A DNA stretch of 64,000 nt. Origin: an uncultured Spirochaetia bacterium (lineage in GTDB: Bacteria; Spirochaetota; Spirochaetia; CAKZLE01). Location: the NCBI GenBank assembly GCA_937125225.1, contig CAKZLE010000004.1:62001-126000 (forward strand), read 5' to 3'. Shown one piece after another: positions 10,553 through 19,254 of the stretch. The position numbers were made by a program, and so were the translations under genes. Within the stretch, counting starts at the first letter, position 1; every line of letters starts with the position of its first letter. The notes beneath the pieces are model-generated. The model was not told the DNA's origin and made no database searches. It saw only the letters and a program-made list of their open reading frames with translations.

Positions 10553-11272
10553 AAAGAGGAGCTTACTCAAAGCTAGTATGCCCCTTCCCACTCTCATCAA
10601 GGTCGTTACACCACTAGATATCATAAAGATGTGACATGGACTCCTGAAGATAGCACAGACTTTCAGAGTCACGAGAAGTGATCTTGATACCAGACTTAGT
10701 GAGTGTCTCATGTGAAGATCCTATTCAGCCCCATTCTCTTACCTGTCTCATCTCTCTGTTATCATGAGAATCTTTGAGAAGTATTCAAGTGAGAGGATAC
10801 GCAATACACTCAAGAAGGTAAATGTGGTGAAGCTCGATAGCAAGATATCAAGACTACAAATTCGATCAGGTATCACAAAGACTCATAAAAGTGGATGTGA
10901 AACTAGATTCGGGTAGAATGTATCCACGAAGTATGCGATCAAGAACAGGTTGGCGAAACGACGGAACCTAACTGACTCTCTTCATGAACAAGCTTTTGAG
11001 ACTCCTTTCTCTATCATAACTACACAATAGGTTATTTCCTCTGTTACGTCTTGGTCATGATAGACCATGAATCCTACGGAGTTTAAAGGAATCTTTGATC
11101 AAAACTCATGAAAGATGAAAAATTCTTCGTTCTTATTGTGTGTAGTGTTGACTAATATATAAAAGTTTAGTAAATACTATAATATATGTTTTATAGTGAA
11201 TACTAAAATAAATTAAAACAGGTGGACGAACATGTGCCAATGATTGGTACCAATCCATCAGGAGAGAAAGAG
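10553..11272. other. Gene-poor stretch of about 720 bp with possible coding remnant and AT-rich promoter zone
   Basis: No ORF with a credible start and ribosome-binding site was found on either strand. Around 10,930-11,030 the plus strand reads briefly as a basic peptide (KNRLAKRRNLTDSL) before a stop, which may be a relic of a decayed gene, but no family can be named. The last 75 bp are very AT-rich and contain two copies of TAGTRAATACTA (11168-11179 and 11194-11205), listed separately. Confidence 0.5.
11168..11205. promoter_or_regulatory. Two palindromic TAGTRAATACTA boxes, candidate operator
   Basis: TAGTAAATACTA at 11168-11179 is a perfect palindrome apart from its AA centre. TAGTGAATACTA at 11194-11205 differs by one base. 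The copies are 26 bp apart start to start, in the AT-rich leader of the tandem OsmC gene. Repeated palindromes upstream of a gene with a TetR regulator just downstream suggest an operator; this is inference. Confidence 0.4.
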
Positions 11273-12619
11273 ATGAAGAAGAGATCAATAGTTAAAGCAA
11301 TCTTAGCTGCCGTTATGATCATCATGATCGGTGCAGTAATCGTATTATTCGGGTTCTTTTCCAGTGAGGAGAGGAATCTCATGTTGTTTATGATGACAAA
11401 TGGATCAAGTTCTGAGAATCAGCTGGAGTACCAGGTCATTGAAAGAAATGAATCGGCACCGGCTCCGACATCCTTTGAACCGGTAACAGCGGAGACGAGT
11501 GATGATGATCACAACATCAACATCACCGTGATCACTGAGATGGTGCAGAATGAGAACTCCAAGATGCTCAAGCAGGCAACGGTACAACCAAATGGGGCAG
11601 GAGAATATCTAGGGTGGCAGTTACTTGCCGATGAGGGTTTCGAGGACGGGGTGAATACCTTCGGTCCATCTCCACTCAGTTATCTGACGACTGGAGCAGC
11701 GACGAACCTCCATACACAGATTCTTCGGGTAGCTGAAGTGATGGATCTAGAGCTTGATGATGTGAAGGTCGAAGTCCTAGACAAATTTCACTGGGAAGAT
11801 ATGATGTCAGATGGTGGAGCAGGTTATCTCGGAGAGACCTATACGAATATCATCATCGAGAGTAGTGAGTCAGAAGAGTCCATCTCTGAGTTGACACGAA
11901 TCGCTCTGAATGCCTGGACTGCTGGAGAGGCTTTCGGGAATGAGACGACTATCGTACCTTCTTTGGTTGTCAATGGTGACCATTGGGATGACTATCGTGC
12001 TGTTCCTGGCACCTCTCTATCTGATGAATCCTATGAAGAGGGACTGATCCTGACACAGATCATAGATGAACCGAAACCCTCACAATACTTTGAACAGGTG
12101 ATAGAAGAGGATAGCGATATGTCCTTCAATGCTATCTCGAACCTGGTCTTTGAGATCCTCGCGATATCTGAATCTGCAGATGATCCTGAAGACCCATACC
12201 TGAAGAAGGTCACGGTCTCTTTCAATACTACTGAATCAGAGACGTGGGTACTCTACTCAGATGAGTTCGATGGAACTGATGAAGTCCCCAAAGCTCCAAC
12301 CTCTCTGGAATATCTGACAGCCGGTACTGCGTTATGTCTGACTTCCCAGACGACTCTTGTCAGTGCGATGATGAACCTTGATTATACAGACTTCCGTGTT
12401 GAGCAGCAGATTGACTACAGAGAGGAGGATGTTAATTCTCTGGAGATGGCAGGGTATGCAGATACCGTCTATTCGAACGTGATCATAGAATCAGATGAAT
12501 CTCAGGGAAGGTTGAATGAGTTCTTCGAGAAGTCATTAGCACTCTGTTTTGCAGGGGAGGCCTTCAAAGGTGCAACAAATATGTATACTAGCTGTTATCT
12601 GAATGGTAGCGAACTCTAG
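11273..12619 (+). CDS. Membrane-anchored tandem OsmC-like protein
   Basis: 448 aa from ATG 11273, chosen because AGGAG (11260-11264) lies 8 bp upstream and it begins with MKKRS followed by an uncleaved-looking hydrophobic helix (about 8-28). Upstream in-frame GTGs at 11222 and 11234 are less likely. Two OsmC/Ohr-like domains follow an acidic linker. Domain 1 (about 95-235) has GPSPLSYLTTGAATNL and domain 2 (about 305-448) has APTSLEYLTAGTALCL. Domain 2 keeps both expected cysteines (C355 and C425). Domain 1 has Asn145 and Trp215 instead. OsmC/Ohr proteins reduce organic hydroperoxides with this Cys pair and are normally cytoplasmic; here the domains should face the periplasm. A TetR gene follows on the same strand. 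The family call is by motif. Confidence 0.65.
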   Translation: MKKRSIVKAILAAVMIIMIGAVIVLFGFFSSEERNLMLFMMTNGSSSENQLEYQVIERNESAPAPTSFEPVTAETSDDDHNINITVITEMVQNENSKMLKQATVQPNGAGEYLGWQLLADEGFEDGVNTFGPSPLSYLTTGAATNLHTQILRVAEVMDLELDDVKVEVLDKFHWEDMMSDGGAGYLGETYTNIIIESSESEESISELTRIALNAWTAGEAFGNETTIVPSLVVNGDHWDDYRAVPGTSLSDESYEEGLILTQIIDEPKPSQYFEQVIEEDSDMSFNAISNLVFEILAISESADDPEDPYLKKVTVSFNTTESETWVLYSDEFDGTDEVPKAPTSLEYLTAGTALCLTSQTTLVSAMMNLDYTDFRVEQQIDYREEDVNSLEMAGYADTVYSNVIIESDESQGRLNEFFEKSLALCFAGEAFKGATNMYTSCYLNGSEL

Positions 12620-12629
12620 TAGGAAGGTC

Positions 12630-12690
12630 AGATCCTCTTAGGAGGATCTTATTTAAATATCAGACCCGGTTTTCATTGACCGGGTTTACT
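12630..12690 (+). terminator. Two hairpins after the tandem OsmC gene
   Basis: AGATCCTC-TTAG-GAGGATCT (12630-12649) is a perfect 8-bp stem. ACCCGGT...ACCGGGT (12664-12670 with 12679-12685) follows and is trailed by TTTA. The poly-T tracts are short, so one or both hairpins may act as a partial terminator before the TetR gene. Confidence 0.5.
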
Positions 12691-12764
12691 ATAGATTTTT
12701 TATATCTTAAAGCATTAGAATAGTGTTAGTAAGATTAACTAGCTAGATTGTGAGGTAGCTGAAC

Positions 12765-13334
12765 ATGGCAAAAGAAGAGACGAGGAATAAGATCCTGAGT
12801 GCAGCAGAGAAACTGTTCTCTAGAGATGGTTTTGACGGTGTTCCGACAAAGAAGATCGCCGATGAGGCGGGAATCACGGAGATGACGCTGTTCAATCATT
12901 TCGCTAAGAAGAAGATGCTCTATAAGACTGTGGTAAAAGAGCGATACCTTGCCATTGAGATCAAATCGATACTCGCAGAGTTGACCTATGATGATCTTGA
13001 ACAGGACCTCAATAAAGTCGCTGAAGTGCTGATCGGGAACTTTATGGATAATAAAATGATCCTGATGATGAGATTGAAGGAGAAACAGAGTTTTCAGGAT
13101 GATGAGGTCTTCAGTCTTGAAAAGGACCCGATACTCACACAACTACTACCTGTCTTTGAGACCTATGAGAAAAAGGGTGTTATCAATGGGCAGAGTGAGA
13201 AGGTCGCGTTGCTGTTCATGGCTACATTCAAAGGTCTCTGTCATATCTGTCTCTTGGAGAATAAGAGTTTAGAGGCCATCAAGGCTCTCATCCAAGACTA
13301 TGTGGGAACCTTTTGTCATGGAGTGATCAAATAA
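12765..13334 (+). CDS. TetR/AcrR family transcriptional regulator
   Basis: 189 aa. The N-terminal TetR helix-turn-helix is clear: TRNKILSAAEKLFSRDGFDGVPTK followed by KIADEAGITEMTLFNHFAKKKMLY within the first 55 residues. The rest is a helical ligand-binding and dimerisation domain with no recognisable ligand clue. It lies 145 bp downstream of the tandem OsmC gene, past two hairpins, and probably regulates that gene or itself; the paired TAGTRAATACTA boxes at 11168-11205 are candidate sites. Repression of a stress or efflux function is the usual TetR role; the specific target here is inferred from proximity only. Confidence 0.85.
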   Translation: MAKEETRNKILSAAEKLFSRDGFDGVPTKKIADEAGITEMTLFNHFAKKKMLYKTVVKERYLAIEIKSILAELTYDDLEQDLNKVAEVLIGNFMDNKMILMMRLKEKQSFQDDEVFSLEKDPILTQLLPVFETYEKKGVINGQSEKVALLFMATFKGLCHICLLENKSLEAIKALIQDYVGTFCHGVIK

Positions 13335-13462
13335 CCAGATAGTGAATAGGGTACTTGATCCGTAGCATCTTGTTACTGGATTTTACGTGAACTATCTTTA
13401 GATATGATTAGTATCTTGAAGTTCGAGTCTTCTTTCGGGCAAAAGTTCATTCTTTCAGAGAT

Positions 13463-13942
13463 TCAGTCTACACTCTCTACAGGAGTTTTACTGATCACCG
13501 CCTCAGTCTCAATTGATTGCTCTCTCTTTGCTAGATCGTTCGTATCAAGAGTCTTACCGAAGACTATGAATCGATCATAGATATACTCTGTGACAAAATT
13601 GAGAATCATATTGATGACCGTAACAAGATAAGCATTCCAGAGAAGTGTCTCTACGAGGTGTTCTCCCATGAGGGTAGTCACCGGTGTGAATACTAAATAG
13701 AACCCAAGGATCTTCATCATTGCGACGGGGATATTGTTAGCAGACTTGAAGGTGAATCTACGATTCAGGGTGAAATTCCATATTACTGATAACAGTAGGG
13801 CAATAAGATAGGATGGCCAATAGTTCCAAGTGGTTAGTTCCTTCAAGAGGCTGAAGCTGACGATCTCTATGAGCCCTGCACTTATAGAGAAGAGTAAAAA
13901 CTTGATCGATCGTAATAACTCTGCATTCTTTTCGCTTCCCAT
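13463..13942 (-). CDS. GtrA-like membrane protein
   Basis: 159 aa with four hydrophobic helices (about 10-30, 41-56, 73-92 and 98-120). The family motif is visible as SVIWNFTLNRRFTFK between helices 2 and 3. GtrA/DPMS-like proteins act in the cytoplasmic membrane with glycosyltransferases and are thought to move lipid-linked sugars, but the exact role varies. No glycosyltransferase gene is adjacent, so this is an orphan copy. A good ribosome-binding site (AGGAAGGT) precedes the start on the minus strand. The charged C-terminal tail of about 35 residues is longer than usual. Confidence 0.8.
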   Translation of the reverse strand: MGSEKNAELLRSIKFLLFSISAGLIEIVSFSLLKELTTWNYWPSYLIALLLSVIWNFTLNRRFTFKSANNIPVAMMKILGFYLVFTPVTTLMGEHLVETLLWNAYLVTVINMILNFVTEYIYDRFIVFGKTLDTNDLAKREQSIETEAVISKTPVESVD

Positions 13943-14198
13943 GATCTACCTTCCTGAAATCTCTAGATACTAGCAACTTTTTACAGAGTATAGCATGAAC
14001 TCTTTGAAAGTTCTTTAGGGAATATCAAATCTGCAGAATACTGCTTCTGCAGATTAGTATTAGCTCTACTCATATCCTAAGAATCAAACACTTTCATTTA
14101 TGTTAACATTACCACCTCTATACATAATATCTACACATTTGATCTGTATAGTACACATAACAGATTAACTGACAGATAAAAGCGCAAGGAGCATTCAG

Positions 14199-15692
14199 AT
14201 GAAGAGAAGAGTTTCGATGATGATCATAGCTACCCTGATGGGCGTGATCCTGTTATTCGCCGGTTGCCAGGCGACCGGATTACAGGAAAGTTCGACAGAT
14301 ACCACTGAGGCGAAGACCTCTGATGTTCCCCAAGTGAGTTTTGTGATCACTGACACCCTGCAGTCAAAATGTTTTGACAATGAGGGGAATATCATAGAGG
14401 CGCCAGAGGCTGGTGAGCTCTACTATGGACAGGATGCCCAGTATGATGGGATTCAACCTTCCTATACTGATAATGGGGACGGGACTGTAACCGATGACCA
14501 TACCGGATTGATGTGGCAGCAGACTCCGGAGGCTGAGAAGATGACCTATGATGAGGCAATCGATTATGTTGAGAATCTGGAGATCGGTGGTTATTCCGAT
14601 TGGAGATTACCAACTATACAGGAGTCTATGTCTATCGCTATGTTAGATGGAAAGCTCTCAGATGATATTCCCTATATTGATACTGATTACTTCGACTTCT
14701 TCTACACAGAGGGCGAGAAGAAATATACCGGTTCCTACTGGACTAGCACAGTCTGTAAGATGCCTGCTACTAATGACTATGAAGAGATGGAGAAGAACTA
14801 TGGTTTCAACTGGGCTGATGGGCACCTGAAATCCTATGGAGATGGATATACTATCGATGGTGAACCTACTGGATTCTCGATCCCTGCAGGAGTCAGAGCT
14901 GTTCGAGGTGAAGAGGGCGTCTATGGAGTCAATGATTACCAGGATAATGGTGATGGGACTGTCACTGATAATGCTACCTCTCTTATGTGGACAGCTCAGG
15001 ATAGTGGTGCAGTCACAGATGCTGGAACGATCCTGACCGAGGCTGATGAGGACTTCGGACTCGGACGTACCTGGACTGATACCCTAAAATGGGTAGAGGC
15101 TATGAACGAGGCTCAATATCTTGGATACAGTGATTGGAGACTACCGAATGTCAAAGAGCTGATCAGTCTTGTAGAGTATGAGATGACTACCATCCCGGCG
15201 ATCGATACTGACTATTTCTCCTTGAGTAGACCTGATTGCTTCATCTGGACCAATACTACCTGTGGTGATTTCCCAGAGATGGCCGATTATATCGCCTTCG
15301 GAAAGGGGTATGGGATCAATCTTGTACCTGATGATCTGCCTACAGGTACACCACCAGAAGATGGCGAGTTATCAGCAGATGATGAACAGCAGATGGGACC
15401 TCCTCCAACAGAGACTGAAGATACTGCAACAGAGGCCTCTGAGAGTGATGGAGAATTCGTCGATGTCCATGGGCCTGGATGTATGAGAGCTGACTATAAA
15501 GATACCAATGGTGTTGTTTCACAGGCCCCTGAGGCTTCAAAAGAGTTCTGGGAAGAGCTGTATGGTGAAGACTATCCCTATGAATGGGATGCTTCGAACA
15601 CCATCTCTGAGAGTGACCTGACCAATTCAGAGAATGCTGCAGACTATATCGTGATCTATAATTATGCCCTACTTGTAAGAGATGCACAGTAG
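14199..15692 (+). CDS. Lipoprotein with two DUF1566 (Lcl C-terminal) domains
   Basis: 497 aa. A lipoprotein signal ends with the lipobox LFAGC (Cys about 23). Two DUF1566 domains follow. The first runs from NGDGTVTDDHTGLMWQQ to GGYSDWRLPTIQE, the second from NGDGTVTDNATSLMWTA to LGYSDWRLPNVKE. This duplicated pattern (GDGTVTD...TGLMW...WRLP) is characteristic of these surface domains, which occur in many secreted proteins and have no settled biochemical role. An acidic low-complexity segment follows domain 2. The ribosome-binding site AAGGAG is 8 bp before the ATG. A hairpin terminator separates it from the downstream two-component genes. Confidence 0.85.
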   Translation: MKRRVSMMIIATLMGVILLFAGCQATGLQESSTDTTEAKTSDVPQVSFVITDTLQSKCFDNEGNIIEAPEAGELYYGQDAQYDGIQPSYTDNGDGTVTDDHTGLMWQQTPEAEKMTYDEAIDYVENLEIGGYSDWRLPTIQESMSIAMLDGKLSDDIPYIDTDYFDFFYTEGEKKYTGSYWTSTVCKMPATNDYEEMEKNYGFNWADGHLKSYGDGYTIDGEPTGFSIPAGVRAVRGEEGVYGVNDYQDNGDGTVTDNATSLMWTAQDSGAVTDAGTILTEADEDFGLGRTWTDTLKWVEAMNEAQYLGYSDWRLPNVKELISLVEYEMTTIPAIDTDYFSLSRPDCFIWTNTTCGDFPEMADYIAFGKGYGINLVPDDLPTGTPPEDGELSADDEQQMGPPPTETEDTATEASESDGEFVDVHGPGCMRADYKDTNGVVSQAPEASKEFWEELYGEDYPYEWDASNTISESDLTNSENAADYIVIYNYALLVRDAQ

Positions 15693-15733
15693 AGATAGAA
15701 GAAGATGAGTATGAGTAAGAGTTAAGTCTCTGT

Positions 15734-15765
15734 CTGCTAGTTTGTGTATGCAAGCTAGCAGTTTT
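15734..15765 (+). terminator. Rho-independent terminator
   Basis: CTGCTAGTTTG and CAAGCTAGCAG form an 11-bp stem with one G-U pair around a 6-nt loop, followed by TTTTGTCTT. It ends the DUF1566 lipoprotein transcript just before the response regulator. Confidence 0.75.
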
Positions 15766-15806
15766 GTCTTATACTTTTGATGAGCACGGTTGTAGGAGAG
15801 AAAGCA

Positions 15807-16487
15807 GTGAACTATCGTATACTTGTTGTAGAAGATAATCCTGAGATCAGTAGAATAGTCTGTAAATATCTTGATACGAAGGATTACAGCTGGTCTCTTG
15901 CAGAGAATGGGCTCGATGCTCTTGAGCTCTTCAATGAGCAGGATTACCATCTAGTACTGCTAGATATCATGCTCCCCGATATCACCGGATTCACTATTAT
16001 CGAGCGGATTCGAGAGGTCTCTCAGGTTCCGGTACTCTTTGTGACCGCTAAAGAGCTTGAAGAGGATCGGTTGAAAGGGTTCGATCTCGGGGCAGATGAT
16101 TATATCGTAAAACCCTTCAGCCCGAGAGAACTGATCTGTCGCATCCAGGTGATCTTAAAACGGGTTTATAAAGAGAATGAAGAACCTCTTCGATATCATG
16201 AACTCTCTCTTGATCCCAAGACGATGAAAGCGAGTCTGAAGGATCGTCTTCTCGATCTTACCACCACGGAATTCAAGATCCTGAATACCTTCCTTCGGTA
16301 TAGTGAACAGGTACTATCGAGAGAACAGCTTATCAACCTCTCTTTCGGTAATGGCTATGAGGCTTTTGACAGGAACATTGATACCTATGTGAAGAAACTC
16401 AGGCAGAAACTCGAGGATGACCCAAAGCATCCAAGATTCATCCATACAAAATATGGTGCGGGTTATATCCTTCAGGAGGAGTTATGA
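15807..16487 (+). CDS. OmpR/PhoB family response regulator
   Basis: 226 aa from GTG 15807, chosen because AGGAG (15794-15798) lies 8 bp upstream and the protein then begins MNYRILVVEDN, the normal receiver start; an in-frame TTG/ATG at 15777/15780 would add ten residues. The receiver domain (1-115) has the acidic pair ED, the phosphoacceptor Asp in LVLLDIMLPD, the conserved Thr in LFVTAKE and Lys in IVKPFS. A C-terminal winged-helix domain (about 130-222) has the usual NIDTYVKKLRQKL and GAGYIL motifs. It overlaps the downstream kinase gene by four bases (ATGA), so the two are co-translated as a cognate pair. Target genes are unknown. Confidence 0.92.
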   Translation: MNYRILVVEDNPEISRIVCKYLDTKDYSWSLAENGLDALELFNEQDYHLVLLDIMLPDITGFTIIERIREVSQVPVLFVTAKELEEDRLKGFDLGADDYIVKPFSPRELICRIQVILKRVYKENEEPLRYHELSLDPKTMKASLKDRLLDLTTTEFKILNTFLRYSEQVLSREQLINLSFGNGYEAFDRNIDTYVKKLRQKLEDDPKHPRFIHTKYGAGYILQEEL

Positions 16488-17875
16488 CTATACGTCGAAT
16501 GACGCACATCCTCCTCCTCTCTACGACCATATTCTCCGCAGCCCTCATGGCTCTATTCCTGACAGTCCTCACTGATGCGGCTCAGCGGGAGATCACCCTT
16601 GAGGAGTATGACAATACTATTATCGAGTTTCAGATGATGGTGAGCTCTATTCTTGAAGAGGATCCTGAGTATCTTCCAACCATCTTTCCCCTCTTAGTGA
16701 GACAACCGATCCAAAGAGCTGTCGTCTTTGATCTGAAGGGCGAGGTCCTTGCAGAAGAACATGATAACCGTGTTCATATCATAGAGAATGGTCAGGAGTT
16801 CCTGCATGTGGGACCCAATGCCCCGCCTATGGTACCAAATGATCAGATCGATAGCTTTACCTATACGCTTACCTCACAAGAGGATGAACCTCTAGGGACG
16901 CTCGTAGTAGAACGGAGAATACTTGCTCGTGTGCCCTTTTTCAACAGGGTGTTCGATTCATCCCTGTTCAAGAACTTCCTGATTGCCCTCATCCCCGCTT
17001 TCATGGTCTCGATCCTACTGGGATTCTGGTTCAGCAAGACGCTGAGCAGGTCTCTCAAAGGTACTGCTGTGTATGCACAGAATCTCCAACAGGGAAGAGG
17101 GGCTATCTCTATTGATGATATCTCAACTTCAATAGCAGAGATCTCTACGATTCAGGACAGCCTTGTCAATCTAGATAACAGGCTCAAGATAAAACAAAAG
17201 AGTCGTAAGACCCTCATTGATAATATGGTACACCAGACGAGGACTCCTCTGACTATCTTGAAATCCCATCTTGAAGGTATCGAAGATGGAATCATGAATC
17301 TGGATGCAGATGAGCTGAAGATTCTCTATACTCAGATAGATAATATCACCGAAGTCATAGCGAATATGAGCGGAATGATAGATGCAGCAAAAGAGATCGT
17401 CGATCTTTCGATTGAGGAGATCTCGATACCTGCTCTTCTGCAGAAGGTCTCAGCAGGCTTCTCCTCTCAGTTCTCAAAGAAGGATCTTGCTCTGAGTGTA
17501 CAGCAGGATCCCCCCATCACGATCATCTCTGATAGATTCCTCCTGTCTCAGATCCTCTATAACCTTTTGAGTAATGCACAGAAGTACTCTAATGCTGAAG
17601 GCGAAGTTTCTATCCGATATACTAAGAAGGAGGATTCTCTTTTGATCAGAATCTCTGATACCGGTATTGGTATCAGAAAAGAGAGGCTCCCCAATATCTT
17701 TGATGCCTATTACCGGGCATATTCCTCTCAAGAGGTAAACGGAGAGGGGTTGGGTCTCTTTATCGTGAAAGAGAATATGATACTACTAGATGGAACGATC
17801 TCTGTGGAGTCAGATGAGGGGATAGGAACAGTCTTCACTCTAGAATTACCTCTCGTGAGAGAGATCGATCCATGA
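16484..17875 (+). CDS. Sensor histidine kinase, partner of the OmpR-type regulator
   Basis: 463 aa. TM1 (about 8-30) and TM2 (about 165-185) bracket a periplasmic sensor region of about 130 residues with no recognisable fold. A HAMP-like linker follows, then the dimerisation helix with the phosphoacceptor His in NMVHQTRTPLTILKSHLEG. The ATPase domain shows the N box NLLSNAQKYS, G1 DTGIGIRKERL and G2 GEGLGLFIVKEN. The start overlaps the regulator stop by four bases. The upstream DUF1566 lipoprotein is a possible target or sensor partner, but a terminator separates them. The stimulus is unknown. Confidence 0.92.
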   Translation: MTIRRMTHILLLSTTIFSAALMALFLTVLTDAAQREITLEEYDNTIIEFQMMVSSILEEDPEYLPTIFPLLVRQPIQRAVVFDLKGEVLAEEHDNRVHIIENGQEFLHVGPNAPPMVPNDQIDSFTYTLTSQEDEPLGTLVVERRILARVPFFNRVFDSSLFKNFLIALIPAFMVSILLGFWFSKTLSRSLKGTAVYAQNLQQGRGAISIDDISTSIAEISTIQDSLVNLDNRLKIKQKSRKTLIDNMVHQTRTPLTILKSHLEGIEDGIMNLDADELKILYTQIDNITEVIANMSGMIDAAKEIVDLSIEEISIPALLQKVSAGFSSQFSKKDLALSVQQDPPITIISDRFLLSQILYNLLSNAQKYSNAEGEVSIRYTKKEDSLLIRISDTGIGIRKERLPNIFDAYYRAYSSQEVNGEGLGLFIVKENMILLDGTISVESDEGIGTVFTLELPLVREIDP

Positions 17876-17907
17876 AAGAATGAAGACTTCTTAGATAAAT
17901 AGGATTG

Positions 17908-18159
17908 CTAGAGGACAAGTATCGTTGTGATAGCACCTATTGCAAGTCCTACACAGGCATAAATACCTGCATACATGGATTCATTGAGAGAATCAGCGGC
18001 TTCTGGCTGTCTTGCTATTGATTCAACTGTGGAAGCGACTAACATCTCGATCCCTGCTGCAGCACCAGAGATCGCAAGACCTATTCCGATGTTCTTACCG
18101 AGATTATCCAACTCTTTATTGACACGATCGAGATCCTGTTGACCAAGACCCTCAGCCAT
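17908..18159 (-). CDS. Orphan ATP synthase subunit c-like proteolipid
   Basis: 83 aa from the only canonical start, ATG 18159. The core reads VESIARQPEAADSLNES between two hydrophobic helices, the polar-loop ARQPEA hallmark of rotary ATPase proteolipids. The helix 2 position that normally carries the ion-binding Asp/Glu is Val (SMYAGIYACVGLA). A Glu is present instead in helix 1 (GIEMLVAS). No other ATPase subunit gene is near. Upstream, the same frame stays open and encodes a plausible signal peptide (KKLTCILFVLVFCVTPLMA), with AGGAG (18221-18225) placed 7 nt before a TTA codon at 18211-18213; no ATG/GTG/TTG is available there. The true start may be non-standard, or the original start may have been mutated. 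Confidence 0.65.
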   Translation of the reverse strand: MAEGLGQQDLDRVNKELDNLGKNIGIGLAISGAAAGIEMLVASTVESIARQPEAADSLNESMYAGIYACVGLAIGAITTILVL

Positions 18160-18364
18160 GAGAGGTGTGACGCAGAAAACTAAGACAAATAGAATGCAAG
18201 TGAGCTTTTTTAAGGATGTACTCCTAAAAATTGTATATAAAGCGTCTTAGTGGAACACAGTTTATCTTCGTTATGTGAAATAGTTACTTCTCTTATCAAA
18301 CATGAATTCCTGTGGTAAGATTCAATGAGAGAATCCTATTGATCAAGAAATCGAGGTATGAAAG

Positions 18365-19000
18365 ATGACACCATTAGCACAAGCATATGAGAATAAAGCA
18401 AAGACCATAATCAAAGCATTAGAGAGGGGTAATATGGAAGGAACCTATTTCTCTACTAAGGAAGAAGCCAAAGCTTATGCTCTTCAGTTGATCCCTGACG
18501 GGTCGGTCATCTCTTGGGGGGGCTCTATGACCGTAGATACTCTTGGTATCAAGGAGTCTCTGAGAAATCGAGAGGTGACTTGTCTCGATCGTGAGAAGGC
18601 AACCTCACTAGAGGAGACGAAAGAGATCTATCGGAGGGCTTTCGGAGCCGACTACTTCTTGATGAGTTCCAATGCGATCACCATGGATGGGAAACTCATC
18701 AACATCGATGCAACCGGTAACCGGGTAGCTGCCCTAATCTTCGGACCTGAGCATGTGCTTGTGTTCGTTGGGATGAACAAGGTCGTGACAGATGAACGGG
18801 AGGGAATCAGCAGGGTCCATAATATTGCATCTCCCCCTAATGTGAATCGTATAGGTCTTAAGACTCCCTGTTCGACAACAGGCTTCTGTCATGACTGTCA
18901 TAGCGAAGGGTGCATCTGTTGCAATACCGTCATCACGAGACATAGCCGACAGAAAGGCAGGATACAGGTCCTTCTCATCGGGGAGAGTCTCGGCTTCTAA
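18365..19000 (+). CDS. LUD domain protein (LutC/YkgG-like)
   Basis: 211 aa. The LUD (lactate utilisation, formerly DUF162) fold is recognised from GSVISWGGSMTVDTLGI, DYFLMSSNAITMDGKLINIDATGNR and VVTDEREGISRVHN. The C-terminal part adds cysteines (PCSTTGFCHDCHSEGCICC), a common extension in stand-alone family members that may bind metal. LutC-like proteins take part in lactate oxidation complexes, but single LUD proteins of this type have uncertain roles. No lutA/lutB genes are next to it. The EFR1 ferredoxin gene downstream on the same strand is about 250 bp away and may be functionally related through electron transfer; that is only a suggestion. Confidence 0.85.
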   Translation: MTPLAQAYENKAKTIIKALERGNMEGTYFSTKEEAKAYALQLIPDGSVISWGGSMTVDTLGIKESLRNREVTCLDREKATSLEETKEIYRRAFGADYFLMSSNAITMDGKLINIDATGNRVAALIFGPEHVLVFVGMNKVVTDEREGISRVHNIASPPNVNRIGLKTPCSTTGFCHDCHSEGCICCNTVITRHSRQKGRIQVLLIGESLGF

Positions 19001-19254
19001 GAGGGTCTAGAAAATTCATTTAGATCACTGCTATGAGATAGTACGATTTTTCATAGCAAATATTCCTCATTCATGATGTTATCAAAGGTGGCTATCGGCC
19101 ATCCCCACAATAAGTTCAACGATGTTCAAATGATAGGGAACGATAATAGGATCTTCCTCGTAGTTCTCCTTTTTTTAGCTATGAATCTATGTGAAAGGGG
19201 CTATACTGATAATCAGTGAATCAATCCTTTTTGAAGGCACTAGAGGGGAGAGAT

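Noticed and set aside
10418-10711. 97-codon minus-strand ORF overlapping the end of the MFS gene
   Set aside because: It overlaps a clear MFS coding region, has no recognisable family motif and no good ribosome-binding site.
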